Notes: generated by a model from the letters alone, not told the origin. A DNA stretch of 64,000 bases from Pseudomonas synxantha (GCF_900105675.1 NZ_LT629786.1:3348001-3412000); one strand, 5' to 3'. Shown: positions 25,717 to 35,407, counted from the first letter of the stretch. Made by a program: numbers and translations.

Positions 25717-25971
25717 ATGACTCAAGACTACGAACAGCTTCGTCTGCAACTGGCGGAAAACATCCGCTGGATGCGACGCATAAAGAACCTTACCCAAGAG
25801 CAGTTAGCGCTCATGGCCGAGGTGGATCGTACCTACGTCAGTCAAATCGAACGATGCACGGGCAATCCGTCGCTGATGGTCCTATGCAAGCTCGCCAATA
25901 TTCTCGAGGTTACGACGGATCAGCTACTTACCGAGCCAGATTCCCTTCGCCGTGCGCTGAGCATCGAATAG
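25717..25971 (+). CDS. XRE-family helix-turn-helix regulator
   Basis: An 84-residue Cro/C1-type protein that is almost only the DNA-binding domain: LAENIRWMRRIKNLTQEQLALMAEVDRTYVSQIER (HTH about residues 25-50), then the NPSLMVLCKLANILEVTTDQLL helix. The family binds DNA as a dimer. The palindrome just ahead of its start suggests autoregulation. It may control the inserted cassette or the downstream transfer genes. Confidence 0.85.
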   Translation: MTQDYEQLRLQLAENIRWMRRIKNLTQEQLALMAEVDRTYVSQIERCTGNPSLMVLCKLANILEVTTDQLLTEPDSLRRALSIE

Positions 25972-26088
25972 CCACCTCGTCGCCCTGAAAATCCTTGTAA
26001 ACCGACAACGCCAGCTTCAGCTTTATCACTGACGGTGTAGGTTCAATCATTGAACGTGTCCAGGCCATTAGCCCAAAGAGCCTGGATC

Positions 26089-27045
26089 ATGCCTGTCGTA
26101 TGCCCGTCAATTTCGCCCCAGAAGCTACGACCTTTGGCACTGAGCATCCTGCTGGCGTGCGGGCCAAGCGTGGCGCTCGACACCAGCAGCATCACGTCCT
26201 CCGTGCTTTCTCCAAACTGTCTCGAATACAGGGTCATAGGCATTTGTTTCTGGCTCCTCTGCACGCCCTTCGGCTGCACAGTCAAAACCTCGACCAAGGT
26301 TCGTCATTTCATTCCTGAGCTCGTGGTCTCGAGCTACGCCACTACGGGCAATAATCCATGGTCCGAGATGGCCACCCTCTCCTCTCCCATTGGCGGTGCG
26401 GAAGGTGGCGGCAACCTAATCACGCCGAACACCCACCGCGACAACCTGCCTCGCTTCAAAAACGTTGATGGCATCGGTCATCCCGGTGGCTGGGCCGCCA
26501 CGCAACTGGCCTCGCAATCCGGCTACGCCTGCGCCAGCGGCGCTACTGCGTTCATGCCCTACTACCTGAGCACCCTGGACTCGCTGGCCTGGCGCCATGG
26601 CATACCGGAAAGTCTTTACCCCGAGTCGCTCATGCCGGGGATCCGTGAAATCGGTCAGCAGTCCTCGGGAAGCATGTGGGGCAACGTCTATCCCCGGCAG
26701 GGTATTCTGGTACAGCCCGACGATTTCAAGGCGGCCGCGGTGATGGCGCAACGGGCTGGCGATGTGATTACCCGCAACGGGCAGCCGCATGTGTACTTAC
26801 CGCTCACGCCCACCAAACGCGACGGCTACTGGCCGCCTGGCCCGATCGTTGAAAACGACGCTTCCACCCACAAATGGCAATTGCTCTACCCTCAGGTTCA
26901 GTCCACATGCGCCATCTTCCCCAGCGATCCGGTACAGAGCGAGGATGGCGGCTACGCCTGGTCGCTCTGGCGTCCCTATAGCTGCTGCAAACGCGAAGGA
27001 CAGACCTTCCTGTTCAGCATCGACTTCGAAGGCGGTGCTTCATGA
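26089..27045 (+). CDS. TIGR03756-family ICE protein (PFL_4710, TraU-like)
   Basis: About 318 residues. After a signal peptide (LRPLALSILLACGPSVA) comes the family core SPNCLEYRVIGICFWLLCTPFGC and VRHFIPELVVSSYATTGNNPW, with many cysteines suited to disulfides in the periplasm. I choose ATG 26089; an upstream TTG at 26050 would add unlike residues. TIGR03757, normally just before, is not found. The stop overlaps the next start. Confidence 0.87.
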   Translation: MPVVCPSISPQKLRPLALSILLACGPSVALDTSSITSSVLSPNCLEYRVIGICFWLLCTPFGCTVKTSTKVRHFIPELVVSSYATTGNNPWSEMATLSSPIGGAEGGGNLITPNTHRDNLPRFKNVDGIGHPGGWAATQLASQSGYACASGATAFMPYYLSTLDSLAWRHGIPESLYPESLMPGIREIGQQSSGSMWGNVYPRQGILVQPDDFKAAAVMAQRAGDVITRNGQPHVYLPLTPTKRDGYWPPGPIVENDASTHKWQLLYPQVQSTCAIFPSDPVQSEDGGYAWSLWRPYSCCKREGQTFLFSIDFEGGAS

Positions 27046-28424
27046 GTCGGCTTCTCGCGCGACCATGGCTGGGCGTGATTAGTCTGTTGCTCTACGGACT
27101 GCTCGCCATGACCACGCATGCCCACGCCGCCGAAGGTGATTACCGCCTGGGCACTCAAGGCGAAGTGCTCGACGACCGGGTGATGTACACCATTGGTGGC
27201 GGATCGGCAGTCGGCTCACCGAGTTCGCTGTACCGACCCAGCGGTCTCGGCGTCGGCGGCTCCTGGCGAGCAAACATGATGTGCGGAAACATGAGCCTCA
27301 CCAATACCCTGCAAAACCAGCTGAACGGCGCCACCGAAGGTTTCCAGCAGATCATGGGCAGCATTGTGCAGAACGCGACCCAAGCCGTGATGTCGCTGCC
27401 GGCGTTGATCATCCAGCGCGCCAACCCCGGTCTCTATGAGTTGCTCAGTAACGGGGTGATGCAGGGGCGTATCGACTTCGACCGATCCAAGCTGACCTGC
27501 CAAGCCATGGCCGAAAAGATGGCGGACAAGGTCGGTCAAGCTGGCTGGGGCGCGCTGGCCAAGAACCAGGAGATGCAGGGCAACCTGGAGCAAACCGGCG
27601 GTGATGCGGTGGCCGCGGTGAGAAACACCGAGGGCCATAACGGCAACAATGGGGTGTCCTGGGTTGGTGGCTCAAAGGCCGGAGGTAACGGGCAGACGCC
27701 CATTCGGGTGACCGCCGACGTGGTGCGCGCGGGCTATAACCTGCTGCATAACCGTAAGGTGGATGACAGTGCCTCGATCAGTAGCAGCGACTGTCTGGGT
27801 GGCGCTATTTGCCAGACCTGGGCCTCGCCCCAAGAAGAATCCGAATGGGCTATTCGCGTCTTAGGCGAGAGCGAAGTCTCGACCTGCGACACCTGCGAAA
27901 CCCTGCGTGCGACCGCTGGCACCGGATTGACGCCGCTGATCCAGGAGGCCTACAGCGAACGCCTCAAGGCCCTGCAAGGGTTGCTGTCTGGCTCACTGCC
28001 GCCTACCCCTGACCACCTGGTGAAAGCCTCCAGCCCGATGCTGCCGGTGACCCGTGGTGTGATCGAAGCGCTGCGCGACGATCCCGACCAGGATCTACTA
28101 GCACGGCGCCTGGCCAGTGAGACAGCCCTGTCCAGCGTGCTCGACAAGGCGCTATTGCTACTGCGCACGCTGCTGGCGGGCAGCCACGAACCCAACATCG
28201 CCTCCGCCGAACCGGCCCAAACCGCCTTGACGAAAAACATCGACGCTCTGGAGCGCGAAATTCGCCTGCTGCAGACCGAACTGCAGGTCCGGCAGATGCT
28301 GGCCACCAATACCGCCAGCTTGGTGCTCGATCGGCATGCTGGGGGTGCCGACGCATCGCGCACCGTCGAACAAGGTGATCCCGAACCCAGCCGACTCAAT
28401 GACGCCGACGCCAGGCGCAAGTGA
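27042..28424 (+). CDS. TIGR03755-family ICE protein (PFL_4711, TraH-like)
   Basis: 460 residues with a signal peptide (cut after AHA). Conserved NMMCGNMSLTNTLQNQLNGATEGFQQIMGSIVQ and ALIIQRANPGLYELLSNGVMQGRIDF match TIGR03755. The CDTCETLRATAG segment has a CxxC. The C-terminus is a coiled coil (about 385-435). Periplasmic component of F-like mating-pair stabilisation. Confidence 0.88.
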   Translation: MSRLLARPWLGVISLLLYGLLAMTTHAHAAEGDYRLGTQGEVLDDRVMYTIGGGSAVGSPSSLYRPSGLGVGGSWRANMMCGNMSLTNTLQNQLNGATEGFQQIMGSIVQNATQAVMSLPALIIQRANPGLYELLSNGVMQGRIDFDRSKLTCQAMAEKMADKVGQAGWGALAKNQEMQGNLEQTGGDAVAAVRNTEGHNGNNGVSWVGGSKAGGNGQTPIRVTADVVRAGYNLLHNRKVDDSASISSSDCLGGAICQTWASPQEESEWAIRVLGESEVSTCDTCETLRATAGTGLTPLIQEAYSERLKALQGLLSGSLPPTPDHLVKASSPMLPVTRGVIEALRDDPDQDLLARRLASETALSSVLDKALLLLRTLLAGSHEPNIASAEPAQTALTKNIDALEREIRLLQTELQVRQMLATNTASLVLDRHAGGADASRTVEQGDPEPSRLNDADARRK

Positions 28425-28428
28425 AGCC

Positions 28429-28737
28429 ATGAAACGCTCACGGCAGCTCACTCTGCTTTCAGGTCTGGGAATTGCCGCGGTGATGATCCTCACCGCCGCA
28501 CTGGTCGCCTGGATCGGCCGCACTGCGCTGGATAGTTTCGAGGCCTGGCAGCAGGCATTCGAATCCGCACGGCCCTATCTGCGGTGGTGGCGTGCCCTGC
28601 TCTACGGCGCCCTCTTTGCGCTCTGGTGGGATCTGCTTCGGCGCTACCGACATCGACCACAGGATCGACTGCGTGTGAAGCACATCGGGACATTAGGGCT
28701 CGTGCTCTTGACCGTCGCCGAACTCACCCGACTGTGA
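28429..28737 (+). CDS. Small conserved ICE membrane protein
   Basis: 102 residues with two or three hydrophobic segments (about 10-30, 50-65, 85-100) and an Arg-rich loop (LLRRYRHRPQDRLRVKH). It lies between the TraH-like and TraG-like genes, as in related elements. The start at 28429 is directly after the previous stop. Function unknown. Confidence 0.75.
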   Translation: MKRSRQLTLLSGLGIAAVMILTAALVAWIGRTALDSFEAWQQAFESARPYLRWWRALLYGALFALWWDLLRRYRHRPQDRLRVKHIGTLGLVLLTVAELTRL

Positions 28738-28747
28738 GGTCACCACC

Positions 28748-30292
28748 ATGCTCATGAGCACCAACAGCTACCTGGAGTTTTACCTCTCCCTGCTGGCCTG
28801 GATCGTCAACAACGGTCTCTGGAGCGTCCTGTCCGACACCGGACTGTTCGCCGCACCCTTTGGCGCAATCATTTTGCAAGAATGGTTATCGGCCCGTCAG
28901 CAAGGCGCGGATGAAGGCAACAAGGGCCTGCTTTCGGTGCCGCGGATCGAGAACCGGCTGTGGCTGGCCTACATCGTCGTGTTGTTCGGCTGCGCGCCAG
29001 TCTTTCCGTTGAGCCTCACGTCAATGGCGTTCGATGATGTGGCGAGCCAGCGCTGCGGTGTCAGTGTTGCGAAGCCAGCAGATACCGCCTGGGGGACGAC
29101 CTTCAGTACCATTGGCGAGCGCTCTGCCAACGTGCCGATCTGGTGGTTTCTGGTGCATGCCTTGAGCAAAGGGGTAACCGCCGCAGCTACCGCCTCCATT
29201 CCCTGCGCACCGGATATCCGGCAGATGCGCATGGAGATCGACAGTTCGCGCATCGACAGCCAGGTACTGCTGCAGGAAGTCGCCGACTTCACCCGCGACT
29301 GCTATGGCTATTCTCGCTCCCGGCTGTTTACCAACCGTCCCCAGTTGGACAAGGCTCAAAGTCATGATGCGTCCTGGATCGGCTCAAGCTATTTTCTTGA
29401 TACGCCTGGCTACTACGATACGGATCGCTCACACACACCGCGCGTCAGCTGGCCGTATGACGAAAGCCGCGATGTCTCCTTGCCTCGGCTGGAGAATGGC
29501 GCGGGCTACCCCACCTGCAAGCAGTGGTGGAGCGATAGCGGTGTCGGATTGCGTGAGCGCTTGATCGAGCAGGTCGATCCTTCGCTGCTGACTCAGCTGA
29601 AAGGTTGGTTGACTGGTCGTTCGAGCAACGAGATCGAGGATGCCACCCTGCGTGAGCTGGTCAGCCCGCGCCAGCAATCGATGTCCATGTCGCCCGGACA
29701 GGTGTACCAGGACTATGGCTCCAGTGCCCGCGGCGGCTCGATCAATCAGGGTCTCAATAACCTGGCCACCAATACCGGATTGGCACTGGGTTCCTTCAGT
29801 AATTTTCCCGCAATGAATGCGCTACGCGCCGCCCTACCGATGGTGCAGGCTTTTCTGATCATGGGCGTCATCATCAGCTTGCCGCTGATTCTGTTGGTCA
29901 GTACCTACCAGTTGAAGACCGTCATGACGGTGACGTTCGCTCTGTTCACGCTGCACATGCTGAGCTTCTGGTGGGAACTAGCCCGCTGGGTCGACTCCAG
30001 CATGCTCGACACCTTGTACAACCAAGTTTCGGCTTCCAATCAAGTGCTGTTATCGCTGCCCACATCCGGTTTTATGGATGGGACGGTCACAGCACAAGTG
30101 ATCGAGTATGTGATGGGGGCGATGTTCATCGTGCTGCCGATGGTTTTTCTAGCCACCATGAGTTGGGCCGGATATAGCATAGGTTCCATAGCAGAAAGCA
30201 TGCTAGGGAAAGGGACACTCAGTGCACAAAATGCGGGTTCGAAAGGTACTGACGCTCTGATCTCTGCAGGTACTTCAATCAGAAAAAGCTAA
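28748..30292 (+). CDS. TraG N-terminal-domain conjugation protein
   Basis: 514 residues. YLEFYLSLLAWIVNNGLWSVL at the start and further membrane segments near 75-95, 370-400, 405-425 and 455-480 match the TraG-N family (mating-pair stabilisation, inner membrane). A large periplasmic loop lies between (about 100-360). It closes the long forward transfer operon and is convergent with DUF3742. Confidence 0.87.
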   Translation: MLMSTNSYLEFYLSLLAWIVNNGLWSVLSDTGLFAAPFGAIILQEWLSARQQGADEGNKGLLSVPRIENRLWLAYIVVLFGCAPVFPLSLTSMAFDDVASQRCGVSVAKPADTAWGTTFSTIGERSANVPIWWFLVHALSKGVTAAATASIPCAPDIRQMRMEIDSSRIDSQVLLQEVADFTRDCYGYSRSRLFTNRPQLDKAQSHDASWIGSSYFLDTPGYYDTDRSHTPRVSWPYDESRDVSLPRLENGAGYPTCKQWWSDSGVGLRERLIEQVDPSLLTQLKGWLTGRSSNEIEDATLRELVSPRQQSMSMSPGQVYQDYGSSARGGSINQGLNNLATNTGLALGSFSNFPAMNALRAALPMVQAFLIMGVIISLPLILLVSTYQLKTVMTVTFALFTLHMLSFWWELARWVDSSMLDTLYNQVSASNQVLLSLPTSGFMDGTVTAQVIEYVMGAMFIVLPMVFLATMSWAGYSIGSIAESMLGKGTLSAQNAGSKGTDALISAGTSIRKS

Positions 30293-30302
30293 CGACAACC
30301 CA

Positions 30303-30686
30303 CTAATGCTCGTCCAGATCAGGCTGTCCCGGTGCACGATTGAGTTCGTACTCGCCATAAGGATCGCCGAATGCCTGAGCACCGTAAAAGTCCTTTGAGT
30401 CGTTGAGTCGGCGATGGGCGATTACCCAATACAAAACCATTAGAGTCATCAACGACAGGAGAGCCCAAAAACCTACAAAAAGCAATCCTCCGATCAATGC
30501 CAGCTTGGCAATCAGAAAGCTCCCGCGAACGAGTAATTTACCCGCAGGCATCCCTGCCGTCACCGCACGCTCAGCCAGGCGGGACTCAAACACTCTCAGT
30601 TTGCGATAACCACGCGTTACCGACATACCACAGGCGTACGCCCAGCGGTGGGCACGTGAATTCTGAACAGGGTTCTGAGTCGGCAT
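30303..30686 (-). CDS. DUF3742-family ICE membrane protein
   Basis: 127 residues on the reverse strand. GMSVTRGYRKLRVFESRLAERAV at the N-terminus, two adjacent membrane segments (about 55-92) and the tail YGEYELNRAPGQPDLDEH are typical of DUF3742, which sits after TraG in such elements. Function unknown. Confidence 0.82.
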   Translation of the reverse strand: MPTQNPVQNSRAHRWAYACGMSVTRGYRKLRVFESRLAERAVTAGMPAGKLLVRGSFLIAKLALIGGLLFVGFWALLSLMTLMVLYWVIAHRRLNDSKDFYGAQAFGDPYGEYELNRAPGQPDLDEH

Positions 30687-30884
30687 TGTCTCGCCCTCTT
30701 CTGAGCGTTTTCATGGTTGAGACAGGAGTAACAGCCTACTACTGAAAACTGTCCGTGCTTGACCGTTTATCAGCTTGCCAAGCCAAAAAATCTTCACTGG
30801 AAGACAGAAGACGAACATCGTGACACAGCGTCTCTTCGGAGGTTGACCCAGATAAATCGTCCAGTTAAATACAAGGTACGGATC

Positions 30885-31005
30885 GCTGTTATCGACAGCA
30901 CCCTGCCCAGGCAGCCAGAACCTTCAAGGCTACGTCACTTCGGTGATGGTTCTTCCCCAAGTGCGATTAGCGTTCGGTGGCTCGCACGGTGACCGTTTCT
31001 ACGGT
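30885..31005 (+). ncRNA. Structured leader RNA, copy B
   Basis: Same hairpin series as 7659-7775: GCTGT/ACAGC (30885-30899), TCAC/GTGA (30935-30946), GTGCGA/TCGCAC (30961-30987) and ACCGT/ACGGT (30992-31005), with shared single-stranded words (CCTTCAAGGCTACG, CCCAAGTGC, AGCGTTCGG, GGTGATGAA). It is followed about 140 bases later by the gene at 31144. The paired changes relative to copy A support folding of the RNA. Confidence 0.65.
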
Positions 31006-31143
31006 GATGAACGCCTACTGCTCTTCTGAGCGTCTTCCGAGCTCCGCTCACCAGGCAAACCTTCTCGTTTTTCTTCAACCCGCCGCGGGGAAATTCTCTC
31101 CCGCACGGGACAGGTTTCTTCGCGTTTTCAACGGAGGCACACC

Positions 31144-31473
31144 ATGTCCGACTCACTTACGCCGGAAGCACTGAACACCCTACAGTTGCCCATTGTGTTC
31201 ACGCCTGGCGCGTGGCAATACGCAGTACTGCTCGAACGCTCAGGTCATCCTGAGAAGCTGCAGGTCGATCGGCTGAGCAACGTATTGCGCGCAGCCTTCG
31301 AGGCTCACCTGGCCTCTCCACACGAGCCCTATGTGGTGTTCGAGGTAGCCCAAAGCGCGTCAACGGGTCATCCATGCCATGACCCATTGCTGCAACTGAG
31401 CCTAAGCCTGCTCCTAGAGCCAGGCCAGCCTAACGCCTTGCTGATAGCGCTTGCAGGAGAACATCAACGCTAA
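31144..31473 (+). CDS. Conserved ICE hypothetical protein behind the structured leader
   Basis: 109 residues, soluble, no recognised motif. GGAGG stands about 6 bases before the ATG. It is the first gene after leader copy B and precedes ardC, as hypothetical genes do in related elements. With ardC it may form an early-expressed group for establishment in a new host. Function not inferred. Confidence 0.6.
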   Translation: MSDSLTPEALNTLQLPIVFTPGAWQYAVLLERSGHPEKLQVDRLSNVLRAAFEAHLASPHEPYVVFEVAQSASTGHPCHDPLLQLSLSLLLEPGQPNALLIALAGEHQR

Positions 31474-31603
31474 ACGCATACGGTCGTACTCGGCCCCCAG
31501 ATCCACACTCAGACGGCATGCAAGCCCTGCATCAATCCAACCCACCGGGGAACCCTCCCCGACGGGCAAGGCGTTCCTCCGTTTTTCTCTCGAGGAAATT
31601 GCC

Positions 31604-32563
31604 ATGCGCGATATCTACCAAGACGTAACTGACAAGATCGTTACTGCGTTAGACCAAGGCGTCGCACCCTGGATCAAACCCTGGTCCTCAAGTGGCTCCG
31701 CTTACATCGGTCATCAACCCTACCCCGTCAACGCCATCACGCGACGTCCGTATTCGGGCATCAATTTACCGCTGCTCTGGGCCGAGGCCAGGTTGCAGGG
31801 GTTCACTCAAGATCGTTGGCTGACTTTCAATCAAGCCAAAAAAGCTGGCGGGCACATTCGTAAGGGTGAGCACAGCACTCTGGCGGTTCTCTACAAGCCG
31901 ATGGAGCGCGAGGAACAGACCGAGTCAGGCCAACCCGTACTCGATGAAAATGGTCGACCCAAGGTCGCTCACTTCGGTATTCTCAGGACGCATTTTCTGT
32001 TCAACATCGAGCAAACGGAGGGGCTCGAAATGCTCAATGACACCTTGCTCGAGACGGAACAGAGTGATCCCTTCCAGCCCAACAGCGCCGCAGAAAATCT
32101 GTTGTTAAGTTCAGGTGCACGCATCGTTCATCGGCCTGCCGACGAAGCCTTTTACCACCCCATCAGGGATCTCATCCAACTGCCAACAAAAGCACAATTT
32201 CACGATGAAGCCGGGTACTACGCCACCGCACTCCACGAGCTGACGCACTGGACCGGGCATCACGCTCGGTTGCAGCGCGAAGGCGTGACGTCCGCCTGTC
32301 CGTTCGGCTCGCCAGGCTACGCGTTTGAGGAGTTGATCGCCGAGATGGGCGCTGCTTTTTTATGTTCCTACGCCGGTATACAGGGGGTGCTGCGGCACGA
32401 GGGCTACATTGACTCCTGGCTCGGCCTGCTCAAGGCTGACAAACGTGCGATCTTTCGCGCCAGTGGTCAGGCCCGAAGCGCCTCGGAGTATGTGCTCAAC
32501 CTAGAGCAGCAACTGAAGCAGATGGGAATGGATGACTCACGATGCATGAACGATGGAGCTTGA
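31604..32563 (+). CDS. ardC: ArdC-family antirestriction protein
   Basis: 319 residues. The N-terminal ssDNA-binding-like ArdC domain (IYQDVTDKIVTALDQGVAPWIKPW and NAITRRPYSGINLPLLW) is followed by a zinc-metallopeptidase-like domain with HELTHWTG (HExxH at 211-215) and EELIAEMGAAFL. ArdC-type proteins protect incoming single-stranded DNA from host restriction. The start at 31604 has GAGGAAA upstream; the longer frame from 31451 overlaps the previous gene. A strong terminator follows. Confidence 0.9.
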   Translation: MRDIYQDVTDKIVTALDQGVAPWIKPWSSSGSAYIGHQPYPVNAITRRPYSGINLPLLWAEARLQGFTQDRWLTFNQAKKAGGHIRKGEHSTLAVLYKPMEREEQTESGQPVLDENGRPKVAHFGILRTHFLFNIEQTEGLEMLNDTLLETEQSDPFQPNSAAENLLLSSGARIVHRPADEAFYHPIRDLIQLPTKAQFHDEAGYYATALHELTHWTGHHARLQREGVTSACPFGSPGYAFEELIAEMGAAFLCSYAGIQGVLRHEGYIDSWLGLLKADKRAIFRASGQARSASEYVLNLEQQLKQMGMDDSRCMNDGA

Positions 32564-32593
32564 TCGTTACCTCACCGCTGCAATCGCATCACA

Positions 32594-32620
32594 GGGCCCT
32601 ACGCGAGTAGGCCCTTTTTT
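32594..32620 (+). terminator. Rho-independent terminator after ardC
   Basis: GGGCCCTAC-GCGA-GTAGGCCC forms a stem with one bulged C, followed by six Ts (32615-32620). It lies 31 bases after the ardC stop. Confidence 0.8.
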
Positions 32621-32694
32621 CTGCGCCCAAAAAATTCCCCATGCCGCGGGGCTCGGATGCAAAGAGTCAGAGAGGGGCACACACGCGTAGCCTG

Positions 32695-33006
32695 TCATTC
32701 CGCATCCAAGTTCTGCGCCAGAAAATCCACCAGTTCGAGTGGACTTCGGCTGTCGATCACTTTGTAGATCAGATCACGCTTACTGCGCGGTAACTTCTTG
32801 ACCACGCTCTTCGCCGAGGCCCTGACGGCTTCGTCGGTCCCATGGATACGTGCCGCGAGCAGCAGCACGAGCGTGGCGTCAGTGAGGTTCATGGCAAGAC
32901 CCAAAAAAGATGCACCGCAGTGTACCGACTCTTGTCTTTTCCGCACTACCCCCAACAAAACGATGCCTAGCAGTATCCATATTCCGATTGCCGCACAAAG
33001 GGACAC
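32695..33006 (-). CDS. Small reverse-strand protein of unknown function
   Basis: 103 residues if it starts at the GTG at 33006, with an N-terminal membrane segment (IGIWILLGIVLLGVV). A shorter form from the ATG at 32892 would be 65 residues, beginning MNLTDATLVLLLAARIHG. The C-terminal part (KKLPRSKRDLIYKVIDSRSPLELVDFLAQNL) looks like genuine coding sequence. Neither start has a strong ribosome site. Located between ardC and the relaxase. Confidence 0.5.
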   Translation of the reverse strand: MSLCAAIGIWILLGIVLLGVVRKRQESVHCGASFLGLAMNLTDATLVLLLAARIHGTDEAVRASAKSVVKKLPRSKRDLIYKVIDSRSPLELVDFLAQNLDAE

Positions 33007-33113
33007 GAGCCAAAAGGACGGGTAAGGGTTGGAAGGGAATGGGGACTCAAGGGTAAAAGCTCTATCCGAAAAGGCTAAAAGGCCACTGACCCAGTCACTT
33101 CCCGGAGGTCACG

Positions 33114-34835
33114 ATGCTCAATCTGTTTCGCCACAAAAGGCGGAAGCCCCCTCCTCCGCCGACCGTGAGCGTCGCCGAAGGCTACCTGCCCATCGAGTCG
33201 GCACACAGCTTGTTAGCCGCGGAACACCGCCGTCAGTTGCTCGATCGCATCTGGCAGTACACCGCCCTCTCCCACGCCCAATTCATCCAGCTCTATTTTA
33301 ATCCGATCCATCGCTACGCCGAACAGGTCCAGCAACTCCCGGCCAGCGAAACACATCATCATGCGTATCTCGGCGGCATGCTCGACCATGGCCTAGAGCT
33401 GGTCGCTTGCAGTTTGAAACTGCGTCAGTCGTATCTACTTCCCACCGGCGCTGCACCCGAAGACCAAGCCGCCCAGACCGATGCCTGGTCGGCTGGCATC
33501 GCCTATGGCGCCCTGCTGCATGACATCGGCAAGATCGCCGTGGACCTGCTGGTCGAACGCCAGGATGGCCATGTTTGGCATCCTTGGCAGGGTCCGCTGG
33601 ATCAGCCCTACCGTTTTCGTTACATCAAGGGTCGCGACTATCACTTGCACGGCGCTGCCGCAGGCTTACTCTATACCCAGATTCTCGACCGTCCCATCCT
33701 CGATTGGCTCAGTGGATTTCCGTCGCTGTGGGCCAGCTTGCTGTATGTCCTGGCAGGTCAGTACGAGCGTGCTGGTGTGCTGGGCGAGTTGGTCATTCAG
33801 GCCGACCGCGTCTCTACCGCGCAGAACATCGGTGGCAATCCGAGCAAGGCGCTGCAAGCACCGATTCATTCGCTGCAACATCACTTGATCACCGGACTAC
33901 GTCATCTGGTTCAGCACGAGCTGAAACTCAACCAGCCGGGTGCCGCGGGATGGCTGACCCAGGACGCCCTCTGGCTGGTCAGCAAGACGGTCACGGACAA
34001 GCTGCGAGCCTATCTGCTGTCGCAAGCGATAGAGGGGATTCCGTCGTCCAACCTTGCGGTGTTCGACGAGCTGCAATCGCATGGGCTGGTCGAGTCCACT
34101 CCGGAAGGTAAAGCGATCTGGACCGCTCTTGTCGCTCAGGGAAATTGGCAGCAGAGCTTTACCTTTCTGCGCCTTCAACCGGCGTTGATTTGGGGGAGCG
34201 AAGACCGCCCCGAGGCTTTCAGCGGAACGGTGAGCGTGGCAGTCGATGACCACCCGACTGACGCCCCGGTATCACCACCGCCGAAGGCAGTCAGTACAAG
34301 GTCAACTCAAAGCCAATCGCGGCCCGATCCAATGACTAAGGAAAATGCGGACTACTTAGGATCGTTGCTGGATATGTTCGAGTTAGAGAAGCCTGAGGCC
34401 TGCGATGCACCGTCCGCAATTGCTCTCGAAATCTCAAACCCTCCTGCGAATAACTCTGGTCAGGTTTTCCTGAATTGGGTCAGGGAAGGCATCCAGAGCC
34501 ACAAGCTGATCATCAATGACAGCAAAGCGAAAATCCACACTGTGGGTGGCAGCGTATTTCTGGTAACACCTGGCCTCTTTCAACGCTATGCGCAGGAGTT
34601 TCCTTGTATCTCTCAGGGCGCCTGTCAAGAGATCGAAGAATGGCGCTGGGTGCAGAAGCAGTTTGAGAAACTGAAGGTCCACAGAAAACGTGACGATGGC
34701 TTGAACATATGGATCTGTCAGGTCGAAGGTCCTAGGAAGAAAGCGAATCTCAAAGGTTACTTACTCGAGACACCGGCGTTGTTGCTCAACATTGTGCCTG
34801 CCGACAATCCTTTTCTTAAAATCGTCAATGCTTAA
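33114..34835 (+). CDS. MobH-family relaxase (TraI_2 domain)
   Basis: 573 residues. The TraI_2/MobH signature is visible: HHHAYLGGMLDHGLE (HHH at 81-83) and an HD motif in LLHDIGKI (136-137). The C-terminal domain (about 455-573) is the DUF1528-type helical/winged region (FLNWVREGIQSHKLIINDSKAKIHTV). It would nick oriT and lead the strand into the recipient. GGAGG stands 6 bases before the ATG. It is normally near the integrase end of the element. Confidence 0.92.
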   Translation: MLNLFRHKRRKPPPPPTVSVAEGYLPIESAHSLLAAEHRRQLLDRIWQYTALSHAQFIQLYFNPIHRYAEQVQQLPASETHHHAYLGGMLDHGLELVACSLKLRQSYLLPTGAAPEDQAAQTDAWSAGIAYGALLHDIGKIAVDLLVERQDGHVWHPWQGPLDQPYRFRYIKGRDYHLHGAAAGLLYTQILDRPILDWLSGFPSLWASLLYVLAGQYERAGVLGELVIQADRVSTAQNIGGNPSKALQAPIHSLQHHLITGLRHLVQHELKLNQPGAAGWLTQDALWLVSKTVTDKLRAYLLSQAIEGIPSSNLAVFDELQSHGLVESTPEGKAIWTALVAQGNWQQSFTFLRLQPALIWGSEDRPEAFSGTVSVAVDDHPTDAPVSPPPKAVSTRSTQSQSRPDPMTKENADYLGSLLDMFELEKPEACDAPSAIALEISNPPANNSGQVFLNWVREGIQSHKLIINDSKAKIHTVGGSVFLVTPGLFQRYAQEFPCISQGACQEIEEWRWVQKQFEKLKVHRKRDDGLNIWICQVEGPRKKANLKGYLLETPALLLNIVPADNPFLKIVNA

Positions 34836-35407
34836 ATTTCCATAGCAGCCTATTGGATCCCTACGACGTTCTGTATCGCGAGTACTTGCCAGCTTTCGTC
34901 CTCTCCACTCAGTCCTATCACGGTCAATAACGGTCTTTGCAGCCTCATACTTTTTTAATTCGATCCTTTAGCCACAACTGCACCTGCTTTCGAACTCACA
35001 CATCCCCAAGTCGTCAAGCACCGTAACCGCTCATGCCCCAGGCTTTAGCGAAACCGACACTGCGGCCATCCACCTCGACCACTTATCCAACCCGGAGAGC
35101 GGCTGTGATGAGCCTCTGCCATCGCGCTCCCTCTTCAGGGGCGGGTAGGAACATCGAGCCGGTCATCGTAAATCACCTCCAACCCAGGCTCCGGATATAC
35201 CGTCTGCCCGGAAACCATAGGCATGATTCCTCGGATGCTGCCCGAGAGCCTCCAAGTGGTTTGCGCGATCTCTCATACGCGGCATCCACTGAATCGTCCC
35301 GTCATTGCAACGCCCATCTGAACGCAATAGAGCGGCGATCTTGGGCACTTGGATTTCTTATGGTCAGGATGCTTTTAATTAACGCCATCACTTTCAGGGA
35401 AGCACGT
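34836..35407. other. Gap after the relaxase without recognised genes
   Basis: About 570 bases. Open frames (such as 35163-35348 on the minus strand) have no family resemblance and no good ribosome site. oriT could be expected near a relaxase, but I see no convincing inverted repeat. Low coding quality and a falling G+C content suggest the border of the accessory island. Confidence 0.4.

Noticed and set aside
35163..35348. Reverse-strand open frame of 61 codons after the relaxase
   Set aside because: No ribosome site, no family resemblance and surrounded by low-quality coding sequence; perhaps a worn gene fragment.
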